A program made the translations under genes and the position numbers. The notes beneath the pieces were generated by a model. The model was not told the DNA's origin and searched no databases. It saw only the letters and a list, made by a program, of their open reading frames with translations. A DNA stretch of 64,000 nt from Rhynchonema sp. JSB1_4 (lineage: Eukaryota > Nematoda > Chromadorea > Monhysterida > Xyalidae): the NCBI GenBank assembly GCA_030248065.1, contig JASAMV010003527.1:1-64000 (forward strand), in the 5' to 3' direction. Shown one piece after another: positions 45,869 through 57,800 of the stretch (positions are counted from its first letter, which is position 1; every line of letters starts with the position of its first letter).

Positions 45869-48800
45869 TTAAACCAAGGAAAAGAGCAGCACGCACTTCT
45901 TGAATCCGTCCATAATTTCCTCCCTCTTCGCCGGATGACAAGTGAGCGCGGTTGTGGTCTGTCCGGCATCAAAGAACCCAGTCAGATATGTTTGTGCCGC
46001 GCGTTGCACATCGCCGTGTGACACTGACCACACACGCGTGCACAGTTGACTGCAATGTAAAAAAATGTAATCAACATGTGTGTGAAACATCATATGGCAA
46101 TATGGTATGCTGAGAAAATATAATTGTATAGAAAATATCCGTGCATGAAACCAAGACATAGTTTAGGTGAAACATTTCGCAACCGACTGACCCAATTGCA
46201 TTGTCTGACCTGACGACCTACGAACTTAGTGCAACAAAACCAGAGCAAACCGATTGAAGTCCTTCTCCACACCCCTCAAATGTGCCAACAGACACATTGC
46301 ACTGGCATCATGCACGGTATTCTCAGACTCGACTAGTTCGAATATGAGACTGCGTTTGGCTGATTCGAAATCGGAATCCGAGATGAAACCACTGACCATC
46401 GAAGCTGATTTCTGGGATTTGAAGTAATCATGTAGAAACGCTGGGGCATAGCTACATAGGTCTGAATTTATGGGGGTACCCTTTTTTAACCAGTGCTTGT
46501 TCCATTTATGAAACGTCGTTTTAACCAGTGCTCGTTCAAAATTCGGCGCCTATTAAATCACTCAAGTCAGGAGAAGCAGAAAATTTTGACTTTTTTACTT
46601 TTCGGAACCACCAGAAGCCAAGTGAAAATGCGTGAATCTGACGCTCAAAGCGAGCGATTTTTTTAGTTTTGGGAGCGATACCTGATACCTGTACCCCAGG
46701 CACCCCCTCTCCTACGCCACTGCAGAAACCCATTTGACTTTGACATGTAGATAGGCCAATCAGGGTCTATACGTCAGTATAGCATAGCACGGAAGTATGC
46801 AACAGTAAAACAAAGAAGACATCCTGGAATTAGCTTATTGGCAACATATTCACAAGATAGCTTACGTATTCAATAGTGTTTGTGTGGGGAAAAAAATTCG
46901 CAACGCAGACTGAAACATCAGCAGGTCAGATTATCGGAAATTTTGCTATACCTGTAGTGTTAAAATCGGGGGTGCTGGCGTGAGCGCGTGTGTTGGGCTT
47001 TTGCTAATTTTATTATTGCGATAATGTCGTACACCCGCCGGCACAAAACGCTGAAAAAAATCAGCCCGATCGGTGCAGCAGAAAGTGTTTTTCCAGCCAC
47101 CCGAGAAAGAGGGGTGTCCGCGTTCCCAAATCTCTGGTTATTTTGGTTTTTAGTTATCTCCTCCAAGGAAACTGAACGAAGTAAGGCAAGTTGTATATCA
47201 ATCGACTCGTCTGGTTGTGGAGGTGTCCTAGACAGAGCCCGATTTTTGAAACATCGCTTCTATCGCGAGAAATCGGCGATTTGGCCTATTAGCAGTTCTG
47301 AGTTCTGATTGGCTGCATGACGTCATTGCGGAGCTGGCTGCTGATTGGCTGTTGTTGGCTCGCGCGCGTGTGCGTTGCTTTCCGCGTGTTTCTGTTCCTT
47401 TTTGGCCTTGTTTTTCTCAGAAACGGCAGCGAGTTGATTGTAAGTTTAAACATCGCTCAATTTAGTAAAAGACAAAGCTTAGGCTTAAGCTTAAGCAAAG
47501 CCTAAGCGTGAAAAACATAAGGCCGATCAGGTCAATTTTGATTTTGTTCCATTTTAGCTTTGTGAGACCAAGCTGAGTGAAAGTTTTTATTTTTTCAGAA
47601 TCGTCGTTGTTTGACAATTGAATGCCATATTATTGAGACCGGAATCGACGCAGAAAAGTCGGCAAAAATTCCGGTCCGGCCCACAATTCCTGGCAGGTCT
47701 ACTCGACTCGGCTCGGCCCGGCCCAAGCCTTTTCAGCAATCAATTGAGATCAGATGTGGGAATCGTGCCGGATGCAGATGTGTCAACCGGGCCGGGTTAG
47801 GTCGTCCCGGCCCGTCCATGGGAAAACTCAGCCCGGCCCGCCCCGGCCCGATTTTTTTGACCAATTTTCTTATGCCTTTTTTGCAGAGGTCGCAATCGGG
47901 TCGGCCCGATCTCGGGCCGGGCCGCGATTTTGGGCTATTGGTTCGGGCCGGAGATTTGGGGGCTCGGGCCGTGCCGGGCCGGCCAAACCCGGCCTGATTG
48001 CGACCTCTGCTTTTACTTTGTTCTGAGAAGCCGGCCCGCAACCCGCGACAGGTCGGCCCGCGGCCCAATTTTTTTGACGAATTTTTTTGTGATGACTTGG
48101 CTAAATCCAGTACCAAATCCTTGCGAAAAACCGTGATTTTTTAAAGAAAAAACCACGATTTTTTTCAATATTTTGGGCATGGTTGGGCCCGGCCCGACCA
48201 TGGAAAACCTCGGACCGGCCCGGCCTGGCCCGACAATGCGGGGTAGCGCGCCCGATGTTTGGCATGACACAGTAGGTATCCCCCACTCCCCCCCCCGATT
48301 TCCCCCGCCCCCTTTTTGGCAGAAACAGCAGCGCGCTGACTGGAATGTTAAACCTCGTGTTTCAGATTCACGCTATCAATAATCCTGAACCTTGATTAAA
48401 TTTCGCGTTGTTATCAATATCGTTAAATTGTCATGCTTAAAAAGAAGATCAATAAAGGCGTTGGTTTTTCGTAACCCAAAACGCAACGTCACTACAAAAT
48501 GAACAAAAAGGGAAGGGATGAAAGAGACGAGTCAAATGGAACGGTTGGTAACTGTTTGGCATTTGAATGCTCCCAGATCGGAGATCAGAAACGGCCCGGG
48601 TAAAGGCGGCCCGGCCTGGTCGCCAAATCTCCGTCCGGCTCGGTCCGTTTGAGATCTTTGAGCAGGTTAAAAAACGAAAACACGAGGAAAAACACAAGCT
48701 GAAACGGGCCGGGCCGCAGAGGTCGCAGTCGGGCCGTGCCGGGCCGGGCCACGATGTTTGGACTATAGTTTCGGGCCGGAGATTTGGAGGTTTGTATTTG

Positions 48801-51800
48801 GTTCCCAAAGCCAAAAATCGAGGTCTGAAAGCCTAAAAATCAGTCGTTTATGTTTCAGAATCGACGACAAGACGGACAAAAAAGTGCCGGGAAAAATAAG
48901 AACAAAACGACGACAAACAAACGTGGCATGGAACCAGAAGAACGGGAGGAGGCAAACAGAGAGAATTCGGTTTGTGCATTTATTTTTACGGTTTTGCTTC
49001 GTCATGAGTTCTTTTTCGCTGCCTAGCTAATTCTTGATGAAACTTGTTGAAGCAGCAGCTTCGAGCAGCAGTTTGATCAGGAAGCACCATATCAGCTTCA
49101 AGCGGTAGCTTTCAATCAAGCCAGATTCGTTTTTTGGCATTTGTCATGAATGCATGGTCAGTATATTGTTAAATTTTTCGATTTTTCGCTCGTCATAACT
49201 CGTGGACGGGGCATAACTGGCTGTTGTTGTCTAGGTTTACCGACGTTGTTATGATGGGTTTATTCTAGTGATAAAATTTGATTTCCTTCAGTATCGACAA
49301 GACGACCGCGCAACAGATGCCGGTAGAAAAATGAAACAGAAACGGACGGCGACAACTAAACGCGGATCAGAAGCAGAAAGCGCCCCACTTTGTGACGCTG
49401 TGCGCCAGGTTTGTTTGCAGTGTGCGATATAAATTTTTATTTTTCTGGAGAATTTTTCAAACATTGCTGTAGAAATAACGTATTCAGCTCGCTCTTATTA
49501 TTGATCCTAATTACAGACAATCGATGAGCTCGGCGACGAGCGGAAAAAGTATCTGAAATCACGAAAACGAAGGCCGAGAAAACCAAAAGGGGTGTCGCGT
49601 TTGCAGTCAAAGCCGGTTGCAACGGATAAGGTTAGATTTTGTGGTCATTATTTTTACTGTTGATTTCGGTTTCGCTTCTATAATAATAACAACACTGTTG
49701 TGTCAAATCAAAACACAATCTGTCCATTTTTTATTGCAGAATCGACGACAAGACAAAAAAATGGCGGCAAGAACCAGAAAACCACGACAGTCATGGTTAC
49801 ATCATCAGAATCAGAAGAACTGGACGAGACAGATGGAGGAAATAGTGTGGTGAAAACGGTTGGTGAATTTTTATCATTTTTGGACGTGTTCTTGATGAAC
49901 CGATATGACGCAAAACAACAACAACTAATGAAAAAAATCAATGTGCAGGGATTCTGTCGCGACGACGATGGTAACACGAGTAGCGAGAGCAACTCGATAT
50001 CAATTGAGCAAGCCGCTGATGCCGTTGTTACAGACGTTCAGGTTAGGTCACGGGTTTTTGTAATTGGACAGGCGGATCTATAAAAATACAATGACAAAGA
50101 ATGAAAAAAAATTACAACGCAGGATTTACGCACACACATATTTTTACATAAAGGACATCAGTGTAGCCATACATGTTTTGATACTATGTAAGTTTATGTA
50201 GCGGATCTTCATGTGTATATTGTTTGTATTCATATTTACGAAGGTTCTGGTCTCGCACTCGCCCTCATCTTTTGCATAAAATTCAGGGAGCATCAGAAGG
50301 CAGTGATTCTAACAGCAATGGCGATCAGTGGCAATGGCGGCCAGGAACAAGCGGAGCTGTGCAAAGACAAATGCAGGTTGTGCGCACCTTTACATGTTTA
50401 CTTTTTTCTTCCTTCTATTTTATTTTGGCTGAAACTGGATACAAAGAATCTTTTCATACAGGAAACAACAATCAGCCGAACGAAACGCTCCGCGGCAGCA
50501 CGTAAAACACAGTCGTACAATGCATCGTCAAAAGCGAAGCAACCTGAGGCGGTTTCCGTCTGAGCTGTGATTCTATTGTAAGCTTTTTTGGTTAAATTTG
50601 TTAATGATCAAAAACATTTTCCAGGCCCGCTGTGGCGTTTTTGGGTGTAAGAAGGCATGCGCCAAGTTTTATCCGCGGCTGCAGATGAGCGCGACACGAC
50701 TCGAAATGGGGGCAGGAATGGCCGTGGAAGTGTGTGTCGATCATCACTCAACAGTTTCAAGCGATCATGACCCAGTAGAGGTATGGTGCAAGTTTTGAAG
50801 CGATGCATTTTAAAGTGTGGTTGGTCAGGGGCTCAGTTTTGAGGCAAAGTCTTGTATTCACAGTTTTTCGCTCTGTAAAATTTTGTATTGTCCTGTTTTC
50901 GCAATGAAAGTATTTTTTTCGTGTTCCATTTAGGTGTTTTCGAGCAACAGCTTAGCTTGTTATTTCTGCACATGATTTTCGTTAAATCTTTGTTTATAGG
51001 AATGCTTCGAACCAGTGGTCTATCGCTGCGGGGGCTGCGGTGAACCCATGTTGTTTTCTCGCAAGAAATGTGACAACCACACACACAAGACCAGCAGGGG
51101 GAGCTGCGGGTTGATCATGTCTTGCCCCAACTACAACGAACAGATATTGGAACAATACACAAGTGTCAGTCGAAAAACAATAGATGGTTTTTTTCACAAG
51201 CTAACTATCCCTTTTCAGTTTTTAAGAGGACTGAACAATTTCAGTTTTTGGACGACGGGTGCAATCGTGGTGCATTCGTGCAGACAATACACGTGTGTCG
51301 CAACTGTCACAAGTATTCGGTGTCGTGGTCCGTGGTTCCATTATGGACGTGTTCTCCAGGTTACATTTTAGTGACGATGCATGCTTAGGCTTTTTGGCAC
51401 TTTTTGGGTGCAATTTGCACATAAAATTTCACAATTGCACTTCAAAATGGGATGGTTAGGTGCAAGTTGCACCAAGATTTTTGAACATGAAGTTGTTCCT
51501 CACCATTAACTGAGCAAGGACAGTAGACGGCAGGTACCGGTCAATAGACAGAGCTGAGCAGGCAATGACTGCAAGCAATCACTGCCTTGCTGGACACTTC
51601 TGCGTGGTAGGGACTTCTTCGGATCTTGACTTCTACTTCCCGGAAGCCAGAAGTATAAATAGACCTTGAGAATGCTTGATATAAAATTTTATATCGTTCT
51701 CAAGTATCAAACAGCAGTTTGTGAAACAGAATGCATGATATAAAAATTTGGGCTTTCAGTTAAAAGCGAAATAATGAAGTAAAAGTAGGCATCAAAAACA

Positions 51801-54800
51801 ACAGCTTAGAACTATGTATATAAACAGAAGTAAAACAACAATACACACATTATTTTGTCGTTTCAAAAAGTGACTTACAAACAATTCCTGTATTTCTGTA
51901 AAAAATATAAATTAAAACCAGCTAAATTAATTTACATAGTGTCAAAACATGTATGGTTACACTAATGCAAATTATGTAAAAGTATGTATGTACGTTGTAA
52001 CAGAACATTGTGAATACAGTGAACATTCGATATAACGAACTTCGATAAAAAAAATGTTGTGACTTTCAAGCAGCAGTTCTTGACCAAATACTGCTGATGT
52101 AAATGCAAACACAAATTAGAGACATTGCAACGCAAAATAACACAGTATCAAAGTTGGAACAGAATCAGACAACGAGACAATACAAACAGTGTCAACGAAA
52201 AGGATCACATCGCAACATAAAAACGGACATCCAGAATAGCTGCATCATGAAGACTTTGGCAAATGGTGTGGTGCCAAGGTAGGCATTCTGGGTTTGGTTT
52301 TATTCAAACCAGGAATGCTTATTTGACCTAGTAAGTTTTATATTGCCGTTGGTATTCCTGATCTAAATGTCGGAAAAAGATTCAGCAGTGGCTGAAGTGA
52401 ATGGGAAGAGTAGGTGACAATTAAAGCACGTAAAGCACTAAAGGAGTGTGCGTGGCAACGTGGCATCGCCGTTAACCTCGAAAAAAACCCAGGTCTTTTT
52501 TTACCAAAAAGCAGCAGCTTTTTGACCAAGAATGCTCGCTACAAAGCTTTATATTGCCTTTGGTAGGTATTTTGGATCTAATTGTCGAGCAAAGATTTAG
52601 CAGTGGCTGAGGTGAATGGGAAGGGTAGGTGACAATTAAGACACTTCGAGGGCAGCGATGCCCGAGGAGTGTGCGTGGCAATGTGGCTTCGCCCTTGAAC
52701 TGGGAGAAACTAGGAAAAAAGAGCCTAAACAGGCTTACGGAATTATGCAACATCCGTAACTAAACCTAGCCTAGACTTCTGACGGTACAAATGGAAGAAA
52801 CAAGTCTAACCGTATACTTATGACGGTACAATGGGGAGAAACAAGGATTATCGAGCAACAGTTATGCAGTCCGACCACGTGATGTAGAAAAAACGGCGTT
52901 GCATAGTTCCGGCGCCCGCTCAGGGGCGTAAATGCGTAGTGCCTTGCAGTGGTTTTTTTTAAAAAAATTTTTTTTTATTAAAAAAAAATTTTTTTTTAAA
53001 AAAATTCGTTCCAAAAGTTAAAAAAAATTTTTTTTATTATTTCAAAATTCGAAAATTTCTCCATTTTTTTGCTCTAAAAGTGCTATTTTTTGCATAAAAA
53101 TTGCTACTGTTGACATCACCTGACTTTACCATGGGTGTATTGGGTGCCATAATCGTTGTTTCGTGGCATCTGGACATAGTGCACACACTCACATGGCCTC
53201 TCATATGATCACACATGTACATGTGACAGGGTGGGCATGCATTTATCCATGCAACAGACCCGAAAGCAGTCAATCGGTGTGATATTCACTGTATATTTAC
53301 ACTGTTTGTCGCATATTTGCATTGGTCGTGTACCAAGAGGCAATAGTTTCACCCAAATTTGCCGTCTTGGGTGTCACAAAGCCACACGAAGGCACCCACA
53401 CCACGTGGGGAAGTGTACGGTTGTGTACCTGACTACTGTTGGTACTCATTGACCATTGTTTAGTATTGTTTTCGTGTCGTGAGTGCTTTATATGCACTTA
53501 CCACACGTTATGGAAGAAAAATGCCACTATTTTCACTGGTGCCTTGTTCCATTGGGGGTTAGTCAAAACTTCGTACAACAGCGCAGAACACTTGTGTGCA
53601 CGTGCACTTACATTTGTGCTTGTCTGTTACCTGATGGAAAACTATGACGCATGAAAATGAAAAGAGAAAAGTGTCAACAAGGGTAGCCTTGTGAAACCGT
53701 GTGTTCAACCCAACGCTAAGCCGGATTATTAGTGAGTTGAACAAATCGATTCCGTGAAGTTGCATAAGAATCGGGATAATAAGTCCTAATATACATAGTA
53801 AATGTGATAATGGGTGCTATTGAGGGATTATGTGGCGGGTGAAATCATACAGCACTTGTTTCTCACACTGACTAATGATAAGAAGTAAAATGAAAGGTGT
53901 ATAATTGCGCTCGAAGATTGTGTTCTGTTACTGAAAAAAATGCTACTGAAAGAAATGGTGAAAACAAATGGGCAAAAAACCGATCGGGTGCCGAACATCG
54001 AGCGGGCGCTGGAACTATGCAACGCCATCTTTTCTACATCACGTGGTCGGACCGCATAACTGTTGCTCGATAATCCTTGTTTCTCCCCATTGTACCGTCA
54101 TAAGTATACGGTTAGACTTGTTTCTTCCATTTGTACTGTCAGAAGTCCAGGCCAGGTTTAGTTACGGATGTTGCATAATTCCGTAAGCCTGTTTAGGCTC
54201 TTTTTTCCTATGTCAGATTCAGTAATCGATCCACTATCCGTCGTTGAGCACACTTCAATAGCTTCAACACTTCAGTAAATCTTGAAGTATGATGACGTCC
54301 CGTAACCAAGTCCAGATCTAACTGGAATGACCACGGTGTTCGAATGTCGATCATAATGTTTCAAACAACAACCGACCAACACTTCCATTGATTTCTCATA
54401 CGCTTGCACTGGCTGGGCACAGCGAAACAGACGCAACATCAGGTAGTTGTGATCTTTGGTGAACGACACAGTCGCACCGTAGGCAAGGCCCTGAAATGGG
54501 GATCGGGTGATGTCGGGTGTCGGCACCCATAAAAGTGTAGTCGTCGGGTGTCGGCTCCGCTCAGATGTCGGGTGTTGGGTTTTTTGGACATGGTATGTAG
54601 CAATAGATACTGGAAGAAAACCGAATGAGATAAAAAATCAAAATACCTTTCCCCTGATCGTGCGCCACATTGGGCCTTCCAATTGACTGATACATTGCAA
54701 TGCGACCAACAGCGCTGGGTAATCGGTGTGTGAACGCTCGATGGTACATGGCGTCACCTGCATACCGTATATGTGTGAAAAAACTGCGTTTCACCCTGTA

Positions 54801-57800
54801 CTACTGGCAGGTAGTAAACTTTATGCTTTTGGAATCATGCGAAAAAACTATGCCCTGAGTTCACCGAAAAATGGCAAACGCTTTTATCTTGGTCAGCACC
54901 CAGTCTGTTTGTTGAAGAATCAGTTTTAAATCTTGGCGAATGGATGGAGTAGCGATTGTCTCGATAAACTGCGCACCACATTTACAAAAAAGACGAAACA
55001 TTTTGTTCTTCTGCTATTCTGCTCACCTGCAGAATGTAGCACGCATCGCTGGACCCGATCGTCAACAACTCGTGTTTGCCATATTCGGGCTTGAACGCGA
55101 ACTTGCTTGTCGTTTCACCAGGCTTAGACAACGACCCATTGTTCGCATGTTTCTCTCTTTTTGATTTTCCAGCAATCTTGCCCAATTCAGACGTCAAGGT
55201 CGATCCAAATGTTTCATCACTCGCATCACACGTCACGTGAAACATTAGACGATCGGACGCGAACAGTGCGCGATAGAGTTGCTCGAAACGGTGCACCACC
55301 TGTGAAACGAGACAATGAGTGTGGATAGGCATTACAAAGAAAAGTAAAAAACGAAAGCTTGCATGCCTTATCTGGCGAGCGCTCCAACTGTTCCAATAGG
55401 CATTGCAACATCAATTCGAGTCGCACCACTGAATACAGCTGGCGATTACCATCTAACAAAAGGTAGCGTCGTTTAAAATCAAGTTATATACACAAGTATC
55501 ACAATGCAGTCCACGCAGTGTATTGTGACGGGCTCTTACGGTGAATTATTAGGTCCCATTCTGCCGGTAGCTTTCTCACTCGATGATGATTTTGACAGGG
55601 ACCAAAGATGCCGGTTCCTGATCATATTACCATAAAGATGGACTGCCACATCACTAAAAAGCACACCCACCTTTCTCACAAACCAACTGATTGAGCACAA
55701 ATCGACACATCGAGCTGGCGTCACGTTTTTCCTCGGCGATTTGATTCGCGAGATTATTCAATACAACTGCGATACGATCGGGTTTGAACACCAGATGGCG
55801 ACTGAGTCGACGCATCCACAGACTGGATTGGTCGTGGTCATCGCGGTGCACCTGGTGATAACGATGATAAAGTAGATGTTGGATTTTTTGTGATGTACAG
55901 GGTGATTCAAAAGTACCCTCAAGATTGCTGTTTCTGGCCATAGCGTGTGATAGACTGAACGGATATTGTTCGTTTATAGCTTAACAATCAATCTATTCAT
56001 GCGACCACAATGGATTCCGCGACGAATTTAGCCTCCTCCGATAAATTTTCGAAACCCCATTGCCACTAAACAGCCTATCATGCCAAACGACCACAAATCC
56101 TACCTGTGTTTGAAACACGAACTGATGCCAGAACGAGCCCTTATGTCCACATCGCGAAGAATACGACGTAATATCAGCATCAATGTGCTTGACCACATCC
56201 TCATATGACATTTCAGCACCGTCAGACAAACGGACAGGCGATTGAAACATTAATGAAGAAAGGGGCAATAGTAGGGCACGCAGTGAGGCGTCGATGGTGC
56301 TCGTGTCGTAGAGGGCGCGAATCTGTGGAAGCAATGCGAGAGTAATATCTATTACCTATGTACATATAACTTGGGTGATTGGCAAATTATTTTTGGAGTC
56401 CTATATCTACATACGTCTAGGTTTCGCGAGGTATTCAAGACCATCGGCGTGATGTTTGTTCACCAAGCTGATCAGCCGAATGGGAGTGTATTTCAACTTT
56501 TTTGTGGTAAAAAAACACGACGACATATTTGAGGTCAGTATACGGGTCCAAGATATAACTATAACAATGACGGTTTATTGCACTTCGTAACAAAAAGGAC
56601 AATATATGACGCACATGCAGAAAGTTCGTCTTACAGCTGGCGAGAATCGTAGGAATGTGCAGTTGTTCCAGCTTCAGCCGGTCACCGCCGGACTGTGACG
56701 TAGTCCTGATGTTAGAAAACTCATTGATTTTCACGGCCCCGATCGCGTCGATGGAATTCACAGTGCAATTCTCCAGAAATTCCGATGTCGGAACATCCTG
56801 AAGTTTGAAAAATAATTCCAATGTGCTGTTGTTTTCACAGACGGGCGTCGTCAGCTGAGGAATGTACCCGATGGCAACGAGACCATGAAAAGGCGTACGC
56901 CAGCAAAAGAAGAGACTAACTCGATGTTAAGCAAACATCTGGTGGAGACACGTTTGTATAGTGTTTCCTGTTTTTCTTGATCCAAGGAAACACGCGGGCC
57001 CGTGTTATAACTGAACTTCTAGTTGAGGTCGAGATTACAATTTCGACTCAATCACATAGCTGGCAAAAACGTGTCAAAGTTTGCCTGTGGAATCTTACAA
57101 CAACAATGTTTCACATGCTCGCTGTGAACTTTGTGCGTGTGCGCTGCCAGCATGTCAATGAAACATTTCACCATTGCTGCTGAGTGTCGTGCCTGGATTA
57201 ACAAGGATACATTCTTAATCTCTTTCATTGGTTTCTGAAATCTCGACCCCAAACTGGAGTTGAGTTAACGTAGGGTAGCTTGTTTCCTTTGACTAGCATA
57301 AAAAGCAAACACTATACTTATGCCACCAAAAACAAATGGTCGGGTTCCAAAAACAAATGTAAGAAAACCGGTGACCATAGCTGTTGACAGTGAAGTCAAC
57401 AACCTTTTCATTATTCTCAATCGCTTGCTTCAACTGTTGTTCACATTTCTTCAGTCCGGCTTCGCCCAACTCTTCCTTTCGTTTTTCGATTCTTTCATTC
57501 TCCTCCTTGGTCCGTTGCTGGATGAGATCACTCGAAGGCTTGCCGACAACCTGAGTGACCGGGGAAAAGTTGGTGAAATTTCCTGTTTTCCTCAAGGGTC
57601 CGGGAATTCTCACGGGAAATAGAAGTTTGGGATTCTGTAGGACGGGAACTATCGCGGGAAATGATTTTCAGAATTTTGAATGACGGGAAATTGCGGGAAA
57701 TGTCACTATCGAAAACATTTCTTGGGAAACAGGGGCGGGAAATTTCCCGCAAATTTCCTACCCTCCCGCGAAATTCCGCGGAAAAAAATTCCCGCGCGAG

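Noticed and set aside
47611..48116. Pro/Gly/Arg-rich frames on both strands, up to 128 codons
   Set aside because: Composition artefacts of CCGGGCC-rich repeat DNA.
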